From Deltaproteobacteria bacterium (GTDB lineage Bacteria > Bdellovibrionota_B > Oligoflexia > Oligoflexales > Bog-1112): a stretch of DNA of 64,000 nt. The position numbers were made by a program, and so were the translations under genes. The DNA lies in assembly GCA_020635195.1 (NCBI GenBank), contig JACKAG010000004.1:1-64000 (forward strand), in the 5' to 3' direction. Shown in pieces: positions 51,901-60,989 of the stretch (the first letter of the stretch is position 1; each line of letters opens with the position of its first letter). Below the pieces are notes generated by a model. That model saw only the letters and a program-made list of their open reading frames with translations. It was not told the origin of the DNA and searched no databases.

Positions 51901-53058
51901 TCAGGCTGTTCTGCCTTCTTTGTAATTTCGTGTGAGACGCTGCCTTAGTTTATGTCGTTGCAGAGCTGAGTCGATGAGGCGGCTGAGCAGTTCCTTTTCG
52001 CTCAGACCAGCGTGCTTCCAGAGCATGGGATATTGAGAAATCTCTGTAAAGCCGGGAATGGTGTTGGCTTCATTGAAATAACAGCTCTGTTCTTTTCCGG
52101 AATAGAGAAAATCAATACGGGCCATTCCGTCAAGGTCCAGTACCCGGAAAATTTTCAGGGCAAGTGTCCGTAGTTCTCCGGCGAGCTCAGGAGGAATATC
52201 CGCTTCTACCCTGAGCTCAGCTCCATTCGCTGAGACATACTTGGCCTCGTATGTATAGAAATCCCCGGTGGGGATGATCTCGGCTGGTCCGGTGCAGTCA
52301 GCTCGTCCATGTCCCAGAATGGCACATTCCAGCTCTCTTGGCTCGCTGACCGCTTTCTCTATCAGGATTTTGTTATCATAAGTCAGGGCCAGTTCACATG
52401 CTCTGAGGAGAGCTTCCGGACTTGTAACTTTTGAGATTCCGACAGAGCTTCCCAGACAGGCTGGCTTGACAAACAATGGAAAGCCAAAACGGCGAACAGC
52501 ATCTTCTGTAAGCGTTGCCGAAGAACTCCGCCAGTCTGCATCATTCAGACAGATCCAGGGGCTGACCCGGATGCCTTCGGCGGCGACCAGTACCTTAGCC
52601 ATATGCTTGTCCATTGCCACAGCCGAGCCTGTGGTTCCTGAGCCAACATAGGGCACGCCTGCGAGATCCAGAAAACCCTGAAGGCTGCCATCTTCACCGC
52701 CACTTCCATGAATTAGCGGAAATACCACCAGATTCTGATGCCAGCCCTGATGCTCCGCAGGATAGCCCGCCTGGATGCGGATGAAATCTGCCGGACTCTG
52801 ACAGGCTGACGACAAAGGGATTGTTTCTGTCTGAGAAGGCGAAAGTTCGTCTGCAGACAGCCTGGCAGGAGGATCTTTCAGGAGTTCTTCTGTCTTCAGG
52901 GGAAGCCAGCGCCCGTCTCGGGTTACGGCACTTGCCCTCAGGTCAAAGCGTTGCTGATCAATATGTCTGAAGAGAAAAGCTGCACTGCGGCAGGACACTT
53001 CATGCTCAGCAGATGTTCCTCCGAATAAGAGGAGGACTCTGGTTTTTTCTGTTGTCAT
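51901..53058 (-). CDS. ddl: D-alanine-D-alanine ligase
   Basis: ATP-grasp enzyme making the D-Ala-D-Ala dipeptide for peptidoglycan, 385 residues. Motifs: LLLFGGTSAEHEVSCRSA at the start, LIHGSGGEDGSLQGFLDLAGVPYVG, MDKHMAKVL, FPLFVKPACLGSSVGISKV, and FNEANTIPGFTEISQYP near the C-terminus. The long insert after residue 55 is common in the larger bacterial form. With alr elsewhere in the window it covers D-alanine supply; here it is grouped with lolA, E1 and lspA. Confidence 0.95.
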   Translation of the reverse strand: MTTEKTRVLLLFGGTSAEHEVSCRSAAFLFRHIDQQRFDLRASAVTRDGRWLPLKTEELLKDPPARLSADELSPSQTETIPLSSACQSPADFIRIQAGYPAEHQGWHQNLVVFPLIHGSGGEDGSLQGFLDLAGVPYVGSGTTGSAVAMDKHMAKVLVAAEGIRVSPWICLNDADWRSSSATLTEDAVRRFGFPLFVKPACLGSSVGISKVTSPEALLRACELALTYDNKILIEKAVSEPRELECAILGHGRADCTGPAEIIPTGDFYTYEAKYVSANGAELRVEADIPPELAGELRTLALKIFRVLDLDGMARIDFLYSGKEQSCYFNEANTIPGFTEISQYPMLWKHAGLSEKELLSRLIDSALQRHKLRQRLTRNYKEGRTA

Positions 53059-53240
53059 ACGATGATCTTTCCTGCTATCAGCCTGCTCATAAGGCTACTG
53101 GCTTCTTCTGTACCATTGAGCGTGCAGGCGTGTGATGGACTTTTTGTCTTTCTTTAATCCTGATGAAGGATATAGCCTGAGCTTCCTTATCAGTGATTGG
53201 TGAAGGGAAATCTTCCCGCCTCATTCTACTTTAGCTCCTT

Positions 53241-55658
53241 TCAGAAAGGAAGAAGCGGGTATTTTGATGGATTTCGTTCATGCATCATTTTAAACACCTG
53301 TTCTACCAGATCGTCGGCACTGGGTTTTGAATAATAATCACCGTCCGAACCATAGGCGGGCCGATGCTCCTGTGCGGTCAGGGTTGCGGGAGCTGCATCC
53401 AGAAAATCGTAGGCATTTTGTTTTTCCAGGACCTGCTGCATCATAAAAGCAGAGGCTCCTCCCGGAACATCTTCATCCATAAAGAGAATGCAATTGGTTT
53501 TTCTCAGGGACTCAGAAATTATCCCGTTTATATCAAAGGGGAGAAGGGTTCTGACATCGATGAGCTCTGCGTAAATACCTGAACGGGCCAGGAGAGGGAT
53601 GACGGACTGAGCGATTCTGATATTTGCTCCATAAGTGACGATGGTCAGATCGGTTCCTTCATTGAGAATTTCCGGGACTCCCAAAGGGATCGAATAATGA
53701 CCCAGGTTGTCCGGACAACGTTCTTTGATCCGGTAGCCATTCAGGACTTCGATCACCAGCCCCGGGTCATCACCCTGGAGCAATGTCTGATAAAAACCTG
53801 CTGCCTGAACGGCATCCCGTGGTACGCAGATATGCACACCCCGCAGAGCATGCAGGATCATCCCCATAGGGGAGCCGCTGTGCCAGATTCCTTCCAGCCT
53901 GTGTCCTTTGGTCCGGACGATCAGGGGACAGGCCTGACCATTGGCAGAACGGTAGCGAAGAGTGGCCAGGTCATCACTGAGGCCCTGGATGGCGTAGATC
54001 AGATAGTCAAGGTATTGAATGTCAGCAATGGGTTTCAGCCCCCGCATAGCTGCGCCAATGCCCTGACCGAGGATGGTCGCTTCCCTTATTCCGGTATCGG
54101 TGACTCTGAGAGGGCCAAACGTATCCTGGAGCCCTTCAAATTCCAGATTGACTCCGCCGAGCACTCCCACATCTTCACCCAGGATGAAGATTCTCTGGTC
54201 AGATGTCAGTTTCTTCTCGAAATATCGCTGAATCACCTGGCGTCCGTCGATCCACTCTTCCTGTTCAGAGTAGGTAGGAGCCACTTCCTCTACTTTGAGA
54301 GGGCTTTTATCGCTTTCAGAGTAGAGTGCGGCGCTGAATGTCCTGCGGTTTTCTGAGGCAAAGCGGTGGCACCATTCTCTGATCTTATGAGTGCTTGTAT
54401 TTTTCGGAAGCATGGGCTCTGCACACAGCTTCCGGACTGCACTGTGAAGGTGACGCCTTAGGAGAGGGTCGCTGCGCTCGAGTTCATCGACAGACTGATT
54501 CAGGATGTCTGAGTTCATTTCTGTCTGAAGTGTGCTCAGGAGCGGGAGAATCTGCTTCTTTTCCCGGATGAGAGGAGCCTGGAAGTCCTCCCACGCCTGT
54601 TCCTGGGCCTTTCGGACCTCCCGTATCAGCTCCTCTTCGATACGTTCGGTTTCTTCTTCGCTGAGATAATTGTGCTGGATAATCAGCCGCCGGAGGGCCA
54701 GGAGGCAGTCCCGCTCTTCTTCGAGTCTGAGCCGCTGCTGGTCTTTGTAACGCTCGTGACTACCACTGGTGGAGTGTCCCTGTGGCTGAGTCATATAGCG
54801 GACATGGATCATTGCCGGGCTGTGGGAGCTGCGGCAGTTTGCGGCAGCTTGCTGGTAAGTCCGGATCAGTCCTTCGTAGTCATAGCCTTCGACCTGGTAG
54901 AGGTTAAAGGCACGTTTTTCATGACTATGGGCGAAGCCGCTGAGTAATTCTGAGATCGATTCTTTTGTTGTCTGATACTTGCTGGGGACAGAAATTCCAT
55001 AGTCATCATCCCAGACCGAAATCAGAAGAGGAACCTGAAGAACCCCGGCGGCATTCAGGCACTCCCAGAAAACGCCCTCACTGGTGGAGGCATTTCCGAT
55101 GGTACCGAAGGCAACTTCGTTTCCGTTGCGGGAAAACTGAGTGGACTGGGCCTGTTGTAGCCCTTGGCTCTCTCTGTATAGTTTGGATGCGTATGCCAGA
55201 CCCAGCAGCCTGGCCATTTGCCCGCCGGTAGGAGACAGATCAGCCGATGAGTTGTAGAGGCTGGTCTGATTCAGCCAGTTTTCATTCTCATCGAGAAATC
55301 TGCTGGCAAAATGACTGTTCATCTGGCGTCCGCCTGAAGCTGGATCAAAGCGGATATCTGCATGAGCATAGAGCTGAGCGAAAAACTGCCGGAATGTATA
55401 TTCACCGAGAGCGAACATAAAGGTCTGATCCCGGTAGTAGCCGGATCGCCAGTCTCCCCGCCGAAAGGCCCGGGCCATAGCGATCTGAGCCAGTTCTTTT
55501 CCGTCGCCGAAGATGCCAAATTTTGCTTTTCCACCGAGGACTTCTTTTCTGCCGATCAGGCTGGCCTGTCGGCTGGAAAAGGCGATTTTATAGTCCTGAA
55601 TGAGATTTTCAGGCTGCATGTTGCTCTCATCTGCCGGATCTATGGAAGGATGGGTCAT
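53241..55658 (-). CDS. Fused alpha-beta 2-oxoacid dehydrogenase E1 component
   Basis: Thiamine-diphosphate decarboxylase/dehydrogenase, 805 residues, with E1-alpha (about 20-340) and E1-beta (about 465-790) in one chain, as in some Bacteroidetes and delta-proteobacteria. The alpha half has YRDQTFMFALG, GTIGNASTSEGVFWECLNAAG (the TPP motif is usually GDG), and VWDDDYGISVP; a connecting helical region follows. The beta half has GEDVGVLGGVN, DTGIREATILGQGIGAAM, RSANGQACPLIVRT and VDVRTLLPFD-like ELIDVRTLLPFD. Substrate may be branched-chain oxoacids or pyruvate. No E2 or E3 gene is adjacent. Confidence 0.9.
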   Translation of the reverse strand: MTHPSIDPADESNMQPENLIQDYKIAFSSRQASLIGRKEVLGGKAKFGIFGDGKELAQIAMARAFRRGDWRSGYYRDQTFMFALGEYTFRQFFAQLYAHADIRFDPASGGRQMNSHFASRFLDENENWLNQTSLYNSSADLSPTGGQMARLLGLAYASKLYRESQGLQQAQSTQFSRNGNEVAFGTIGNASTSEGVFWECLNAAGVLQVPLLISVWDDDYGISVPSKYQTTKESISELLSGFAHSHEKRAFNLYQVEGYDYEGLIRTYQQAAANCRSSHSPAMIHVRYMTQPQGHSTSGSHERYKDQQRLRLEEERDCLLALRRLIIQHNYLSEEETERIEEELIREVRKAQEQAWEDFQAPLIREKKQILPLLSTLQTEMNSDILNQSVDELERSDPLLRRHLHSAVRKLCAEPMLPKNTSTHKIREWCHRFASENRRTFSAALYSESDKSPLKVEEVAPTYSEQEEWIDGRQVIQRYFEKKLTSDQRIFILGEDVGVLGGVNLEFEGLQDTFGPLRVTDTGIREATILGQGIGAAMRGLKPIADIQYLDYLIYAIQGLSDDLATLRYRSANGQACPLIVRTKGHRLEGIWHSGSPMGMILHALRGVHICVPRDAVQAAGFYQTLLQGDDPGLVIEVLNGYRIKERCPDNLGHYSIPLGVPEILNEGTDLTIVTYGANIRIAQSVIPLLARSGIYAELIDVRTLLPFDINGIISESLRKTNCILFMDEDVPGGASAFMMQQVLEKQNAYDFLDAAPATLTAQEHRPAYGSDGDYYSKPSADDLVEQVFKMMHERNPSKYPLLPF

Positions 55659-55703
55659 GGTGTTGCACCTTCTGCTGTCCTGAACTGTGAAATGGCATGC
55701 AAT

Positions 55704-56414
55704 CTAAAGACTTCCGGGAAGGCGATAGATATTGTGTGAGATGGCTGTCCTTTTGGGGTGAGTGAACTGAAGGGTTGTGTGATTTCCATTATTAAATTCC
55801 ATCTTAAGTTCCCGGACGTAATTATTTTTCAGATCGATGATCAGAAGGTTGCGGAGCATGTTTTGTTTGTCCCTGGCGGAAAGTGGTGTCAGGCTGACTT
55901 CAGCGTGATCGCTGAAAAATTTCGTGTCTGCCCGGAACTCCCGAAGCAGAGTATCAAAGTTGAGCACAAGGTCTACAATCCGCAGGAGCTCTTTCCCCTT
56001 GTCGCCCCCTTTGCCATAAGAGAGGATCTCAGGCTTACCCTGGCTGCCAGGGATGACCTGGCTGAGGATTTTTCCGTCAAAAATCCATTCACTTTGCTCA
56101 GGTGAGCGAATGGTCCAGCGGAACAGGTCTGGTTTACTGAAATATGCAACTCCGGTACTGACAGAGGTTTTTTTACGTAAGCTTCTGTAGGTAAGCTGTC
56201 GAAATTCTACCGTAAGATGCTCGAAGGAACTGAGCTGCTTCTGGAGTTCCCGGAGCTGTCTTGTGCTGTCAGGAGGAACTTTCTCTGTGATCTGAGGGGA
56301 CTGTTTCCCACGAATCTCATGGTCGCTTTTTTTTGGTGGAGGGGTCGCTTCGGCTGTGACAGATGACAAAAATATGAATAAAATCTGGCGTCTTATTGAA
56401 GTTTTCGGAATCAT
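55704..56414 (-). CDS. lolA: Outer-membrane lipoprotein carrier LolA-like
   Basis: Periplasmic chaperone carrying lipoproteins to the outer membrane, 236 residues. N-terminal signal-like stretch (RRQILFIFLSSVTAEA), a Lys/Pro-rich spacer, then the LolA fold: LSSFEHLTVEFRQLTY, GVAYFSKPDLFRWTIRSPE, WIFDGKILSQV and the C-terminal strands KMEFNNGNHTTLQFTHPKR. First of the minus-strand group lolA-E1-ddl-lspA; LspA acts earlier in the same lipoprotein pathway. AAGGG precedes ATG 56414. Confidence 0.85.
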   Translation of the reverse strand: MIPKTSIRRQILFIFLSSVTAEATPPPKKSDHEIRGKQSPQITEKVPPDSTRQLRELQKQLSSFEHLTVEFRQLTYRSLRKKTSVSTGVAYFSKPDLFRWTIRSPEQSEWIFDGKILSQVIPGSQGKPEILSYGKGGDKGKELLRIVDLVLNFDTLLREFRADTKFFSDHAEVSLTPLSARDKQNMLRNLLIIDLKNNYVRELKMEFNNGNHTTLQFTHPKRTAISHNIYRLPGSL

Positions 56415-56547
56415 TATTTACCCTTTGTCGTCAAAGATCCGAACCATAAAGGAAGAGCTCCTACATTATCATGTCCGGCTTTGAAAATGATAAGGGAGCA
56501 TATGCTGTCAGATCAAGCAGACGATTGTACATATCAGGATTTTTTAT

Positions 56548-57585
56548 ATGCCTGCTTATGAAAAAAAATGTGGCACTTGTGAGAGGGTCTTTCAGAAGGA
56601 TGATGATTTTCTGAAGGGGACCCATCAGTGGCGAGTCTGCGCATCCGGCAATCTCTGGTTTAACTGCGACTGTGGGTCGACTCTGATGCTTCCCCGAGGG
56701 AAGTTCCCATGGTATTCGCCCGGGGCACAGATGAGCGGCGAAGCGGCCTCTCTCTTTAATCAGATGGCAGAATTGCAGGCGCTCCCCCATATTTCGACGG
56801 CGGTAATGGAGTTACAGACTCTGCTCAGCAATGAAGAGGTAGAAATTTCAGATCTTGCCCACTCTGTGAAGAATGATCCGTTTATTGCGTCTGAAGTACT
56901 GAAGATGTTTGAAAAGTTAAAAAAAGTACGAGATTCGTCAGGCAGCCCGACTTCTTCAGCAGGCAAGCTCTCGCTGGAGCATGCAATCACTTTTATTGGC
57001 CGGAAAGAACTTAGTCAGCTCGTGATGGTCGCCAGTATGAAAGAGTTTAAGCTGAAGACGGAAGTTTTCAGATCAGAGGGCTTCTGGGAGCACTCCTTTC
57101 AGGTTGCGGCAATTGCAGAGAGTCTCTGGACAGAATTTTATGGCCCTGCCGATAAAGACTCAGCTTATCTTGCAGGCTGCCTTAGTAATATAGGTAAGAT
57201 TATTGCAGCCATTATTTATCCGGAAAAATGTGATCAGGTGAGCCGGATTTTGGCAGATCCGAAAACCCAGACGACATGGTCAGAGGCTGAGAAAAAAGCA
57301 GGTCTTTATGATCATGGAACTCTGGGTGAAATAGGGGCTGCTTTCTGGGGCTTTCCTGACTTTGTTTTTGAGTCTCTCAGGTTTCATCATAGTACTGACT
57401 CTTCAGATGATCTTAATAATTCTGCTCTTGTCCATATTGTTGCTCTGAGTCAGATTTTTTCTCACTGGATTAATGGAGAGCCGCATCGCTTTGATGCGCG
57501 ATCGTATGAAAAAGAAAAACGTTTTTTTCGTATCGATGAGAGCAGATCGGAGGAACTTATTTTAAGGCTCCGGAAAAAAATCTGA
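56548..57585 (+). CDS. HDOD-domain protein with N-terminal zinc ribbon
   Basis: Cytoplasmic signalling protein of 345 residues. The first about 50 residues hold Cys pairs (KKCGTCERVF, then VCAS and NCDCGS) that could form a zinc ribbon. Residues about 75-275 are an HDOD domain: LPHISTAVMELQTLL, VKNDPFIASEVLKM, LEHAITFIGRKELSQLVMVASM, FWEHSFQVAAIAE, YLAGCLSNIGKII. HDOD domains resemble HD phosphodiesterases but usually lack catalysis and act in signalling regulation, often with cyclic-di-GMP. Divergent from lolA; secreted-protein genes follow. Confidence 0.82.
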   Translation: MPAYEKKCGTCERVFQKDDDFLKGTHQWRVCASGNLWFNCDCGSTLMLPRGKFPWYSPGAQMSGEAASLFNQMAELQALPHISTAVMELQTLLSNEEVEISDLAHSVKNDPFIASEVLKMFEKLKKVRDSSGSPTSSAGKLSLEHAITFIGRKELSQLVMVASMKEFKLKTEVFRSEGFWEHSFQVAAIAESLWTEFYGPADKDSAYLAGCLSNIGKIIAAIIYPEKCDQVSRILADPKTQTTWSEAEKKAGLYDHGTLGEIGAAFWGFPDFVFESLRFHHSTDSSDDLNNSALVHIVALSQIFSHWINGEPHRFDARSYEKEKRFFRIDESRSEELILRLRKKI

Positions 57586-57711
57586 TCGATTTTTGCTGCG
57601 TGATCGAAGCGAAAGACTCTCCTGATCTTCAGGCTTTTGTGCTATCCTCAAAGATAAAATCTGATCTTTTAAATGATTTCGGTTTAAAATGAAAACAGGC
57701 GATCTTCTTCT

Positions 57712-58245
57712 ATGATGCTGTGCAGACGCTTGCTGATCCTTTTTTTTGTGATGACTGCTTCGCCGTTGCGGGCTGTTTCTGTAGATGGGGGGAGCTCAGG
57801 CGGCGTCATGATTTTTCCAAACAGTCAGTACTATTATTATATGGCCGGATTCTGGGGAGGGGGAAGCTCTGATGATGGTCAGATCCGTCTGCGCCTCTGG
57901 CATTTTTCCCGACCGGAATATCGTGCGCAGGGTTATGAAGACAAAGACAGTGCGACGTTTGCTCTGATCGGTCGTGATGTCTGGAAGCGTGATGACACAA
58001 GACTGACAGCCTGGGGAGGGCGGGCTCGTGTTTCAGGTTATATCAGGGATGGTCTTGGTGAACAGGAGAGACGTTACCTTTTATGGGGTTATCCTTTTGG
58101 ACTGGAAATATCAACAGGCTGGGATCTCTTCAGAATAAGCCTTGCTCATTTTACGTGTATCAGCATCGATGGTGAACGTCAGTTTCGTGTGTTTGTTGCA
58201 TGGCCGTTTAGTTATTTTACATTTAATATTGGGATGGATGTCTGA
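57712..58245 (+). CDS. Small secreted protein, possible beta-rich
   Basis: 177 residues with a signal peptide (LLILFFVMTASPLRAVS). Mature part is rich in Gly, Trp, Tyr and alternating strands (YYYYMAGFWGGGSS, QIRLRLWHFSRPEY, LFRISLAHFTCIS, YFTFNIGMDV), ending in an aromatic-terminated strand as some small outer-membrane barrels do. No family recognised. Five bases separate it from the next gene, so they are probably co-translated. Confidence 0.65.
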   Translation: MMLCRRLLILFFVMTASPLRAVSVDGGSSGGVMIFPNSQYYYYMAGFWGGGSSDDGQIRLRLWHFSRPEYRAQGYEDKDSATFALIGRDVWKRDDTRLTAWGGRARVSGYIRDGLGEQERRYLLWGYPFGLEISTGWDLFRISLAHFTCISIDGERQFRVFVAWPFSYFTFNIGMDV

Positions 58246-58250
58246 TTTTA

Positions 58251-58706
58251 TTGCGCCTTGAAAAGAGTCAATGGCTCTCTCTTGTCTTTCTGGGACTGTC
58301 CTGTTTTGCGACAGTGGAGAGTCTCGCAGATAACAGCCTTTCTCTTCAGTATAAAGCATGGACATCCAATGCTGGTGGACAGGATGCCTATAGTCTCAGA
58401 TGGTCCGTAGATGATTCTTATGAATGGACGTTATTCTCGAACCATCTTCTGACTTCAGGCTCTTATCCCCTGACTGGCCTTTTATGGGATGTAAGATTTC
58501 CGATTTGTGGACATAGTTGTGTGATTGGCGTCTGGGCTCAGGCTGGGGCGGGGCTTTCAACAGCAGGTCCGGTCGTTGAATTTCTCTGGAGCTTTCGTTT
58601 TTTCTGGCTTTTACGTGTGGATATGGCAACACATCTTTATTTTTCTCAGCTCAAACCGATCGTCTGGAGTTATCCATTCTGGATCGGAATCTCCCTTCCC
58701 TTCTGA
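58251..58706 (+). CDS. Small secreted protein, related in style to its upstream neighbour
   Basis: 151 residues with a signal peptide (WLSLVFLGLSCFATVESLA). The body again alternates hydrophobic and polar residues with many Trp/Phe (DDSYEWTLFSNHLL, GLLWDVRFPI, FLWSFRFFWLLRVDM) and ends YPFWIGISLPF, terminal Phe. The upstream protein has YPFGLEIS in a similar place, so the two may be distant paralogs. TTG start at 58251. Function unknown. Confidence 0.6.
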   Translation: MRLEKSQWLSLVFLGLSCFATVESLADNSLSLQYKAWTSNAGGQDAYSLRWSVDDSYEWTLFSNHLLTSGSYPLTGLLWDVRFPICGHSCVIGVWAQAGAGLSTAGPVVEFLWSFRFFWLLRVDMATHLYFSQLKPIVWSYPFWIGISLPF

Positions 58707-58719
58707 TCCGGGATCTTTT

Positions 58720-59472
58720 ATGAATCCAGACTATGAAAAGCTTTGTCTGAAATACAGATTCATTCTGAAATGTTTTAACGGTGTATGGATTTTTCTCTCT
58801 TTTTTATATATATTCCAGGATTCTGCCTTATCTTATCCGGCTCCGGTGGGACTGTCTCATGATCTGATCCGTTGGCCCATTGAAGATAAAAAAAATATCA
58901 TCACGTACGAAGTCAAAACGGATCAGCCGGACTATCTGGATTACTATCAGATTCTGACCGACATTGCTGCCGGGCAGTGGACGGATGTACCGGGCAGCCT
59001 CCTGATTCTGTCTCCGGTGGAGCAGGGTCTGGCAGAGATTACACTGTCTTTTCAGCAGACGATTGACGCACCTTTTTCTGCCGGATATGCAGAATTTGAT
59101 CAGATCACAGATGACGGAATTCCGGAACATTGCCGTATCTATATTCTGACAGCAGACAGACTGAATCAGGATCAGCTGCTCAGGGTTATTTTACATGAAA
59201 CCGGACACTGTCTTGGCTTGGGACATTCCCTGATTCCGGAAGCTGTAATGAGTTATCGTTCGGATAACAGGACATCACTTGATCTGGATGATATGGCAGC
59301 TCTTTCCCGCTTATATCCTTATGATGAGGCGTACAGCCTCCCTCCTGGCTGTGGAATCGGAGCTTACAGATCACAGGCATCTTATATGCTTCTGACCATT
59401 CTGATCTTTCTTCCTTTTCTGCTTATTGCTGTATGGATGTTTTTCTTTCGTGCGATCCGCTCCTTAAAATAA
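58720..59472 (+). CDS. Matrixin-type zinc metalloprotease with C-terminal membrane anchor
   Basis: 250-residue predicted protease. A hydrophobic segment (CFNGVWIFLSFLYIF) near residue 20 could be a signal anchor. The catalytic zinc site is HETGHCLGLGHS (HExxHxxGxxH, about 165-176), followed by the Met-turn AVMSYRS, which places it in the metzincin/matrixin group. DLDDMAALSRLYP closes the fold. A C-terminal helix (YMLLTILIFLPFLLIAVWMFFF) anchors it in the membrane. ATG 58720 is 13 bases past the previous stop. Two secreted proteins directly upstream are candidate substrates or partners. Confidence 0.88.
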   Translation: MNPDYEKLCLKYRFILKCFNGVWIFLSFLYIFQDSALSYPAPVGLSHDLIRWPIEDKKNIITYEVKTDQPDYLDYYQILTDIAAGQWTDVPGSLLILSPVEQGLAEITLSFQQTIDAPFSAGYAEFDQITDDGIPEHCRIYILTADRLNQDQLLRVILHETGHCLGLGHSLIPEAVMSYRSDNRTSLDLDDMAALSRLYPYDEAYSLPPGCGIGAYRSQASYMLLTILIFLPFLLIAVWMFFFRAIRSLK

Positions 59473-59603
59473 ATTTAATCCTGCTTTGTATATTACATTT
59501 CGGAAAATTCAATTGAAAAATCATGACACATCGATCACTCTATATAAAAGAGAGATTGTAACATTTTTTGTCGCAGAAGTGAAAACATCATCTGGAGGGC
59601 AGC

Positions 59604-60989
59604 ATGCAGCATCATTCCGGAGAAATCTGGGGGCATCCGACAGGTCTTGTCACCCTTTTTTTTACAGAGATGTGGGAACGTTTTAGTTATTATGGCATGC
59701 GGGCAATTCTTGTCCTTTATCTGGTTTCAGAAACAAAAGGCCATAACCCCGGTCTTGGATGGACACATGCAGAGGCTCTGGCTTTATATGGTTGGTATAC
59801 CATGGCTGTTTATCTGGCCTCGATTCCTGGTGGTTATCTTGCAGACCGCTATATCGGCCAGAAAAAAGCTGTGCTGTCGGGAGGTCTGCTTCTGTGCGCC
59901 GGACATCTGCTTCTGGCCTTTAATGCACTCTGGGCTTTCTATACAGGTCTGACTTTTATTGTTCTTGGTGTTGGTTGTCTGAAGCCTAACATTTCAACTA
60001 TGGTGGGTGGGCTTTACCAGGAGGGAGATTATCGGAGGGATTCCGGATTTACTATTTTTTATATCGGAATCAACCTGGGAGCTTTGCTTGCAGGCTTTCT
60101 TGTCGGATGGATCGGAGAAACGATTGGCTGGCACTATGGATTTGCTCTGGCAGGTTTTGGCATGTTGCTGGGACAGATCGTTTATATAAAGGGTCAGAAG
60201 CATCTGCGAAATGTCGGGAATCCTGTGTCCGCGACGACAGTTCAGAAAGTTTCTTCCCCGTTAAATCATGTAGAAAAAGACCGGATACTGGTTTTGCTTC
60301 TTTCTTATCTTATCATCATTGTCTTTTTTGGCGCCTTTGAACAGGCAGGCGGCCTGATGAATCTTTATGCGATGGAAAAAGTCAACCGGATGGTCTTTGG
60401 AACAGAAATCCCGGCAAGTGTCTTTCAGTCCATGAACCCACTGTTTATCCTTCTGTTCGGAGGACTGGTTGCATCATGGTGGTCTGGCAGGCGACAGAAA
60501 GGAAAAGAATCCTCTTCTCTTTATAAAATGGCGATCGGAACGATTGTGATGGGTGCAGGCTTTCTTTTGATGAGTGCGGCATCACAGGAAGCCTCACAAA
60601 ATGAAACAGGTCTGGCAAGCATTCACTGGCTGGTCGGAGCATATTTTTTACATACGCTGGGTGAGCTCTGCGCATCTCCGGTTGCCCTGTCTTTTATTAC
60701 AAAACTCGCGCCTGCCCGCTATGCATCTCTTATGATGGGACTGTTTTTTGCAGCAACGGGGCTTGGGAATAAAATTGCCGGACTGATCGGAGAGCAGGCA
60801 GCAACGGCCGGAGAGCTCCAGATCTTCAACGGGATTTTTATTTTTTGCGCGATCTTTGGCGCTGGACTTCTTCTTTTTCTTAAGAAGCTGAAAACGATGA
60901 CACACGGTGCGGAAGATGAGATCATTTCTATCAGGAAAAATCCTGTTTCTGCTGTGGATTCGATGCAGGAAGAACCGGCAAATATCTGA
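59604..60989 (+). CDS. Proton-dependent oligopeptide transporter (POT/PTR family)
   Basis: Inner-membrane di-/tripeptide symporter, 461 residues with about 12-14 helices. The proton-coupling ExxER-type motif is FFTEMWERFSYYGMRA (about 20-35), followed by GGYLADRYIGQKKAV and the conserved FYIGINLGALLAGF signature; EQAGGLMNLYA and ELCASPVALSFITKLAP are typical of DtpT-like members. ATG 59604 follows GGAGGG. Peptides it imports could include products of the neighbouring protease, but that is inference. Confidence 0.92.
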   Translation: MQHHSGEIWGHPTGLVTLFFTEMWERFSYYGMRAILVLYLVSETKGHNPGLGWTHAEALALYGWYTMAVYLASIPGGYLADRYIGQKKAVLSGGLLLCAGHLLLAFNALWAFYTGLTFIVLGVGCLKPNISTMVGGLYQEGDYRRDSGFTIFYIGINLGALLAGFLVGWIGETIGWHYGFALAGFGMLLGQIVYIKGQKHLRNVGNPVSATTVQKVSSPLNHVEKDRILVLLLSYLIIIVFFGAFEQAGGLMNLYAMEKVNRMVFGTEIPASVFQSMNPLFILLFGGLVASWWSGRRQKGKESSSLYKMAIGTIVMGAGFLLMSAASQEASQNETGLASIHWLVGAYFLHTLGELCASPVALSFITKLAPARYASLMMGLFFAATGLGNKIAGLIGEQAATAGELQIFNGIFIFCAIFGAGLLLFLKKLKTMTHGAEDEIISIRKNPVSAVDSMQEEPANI

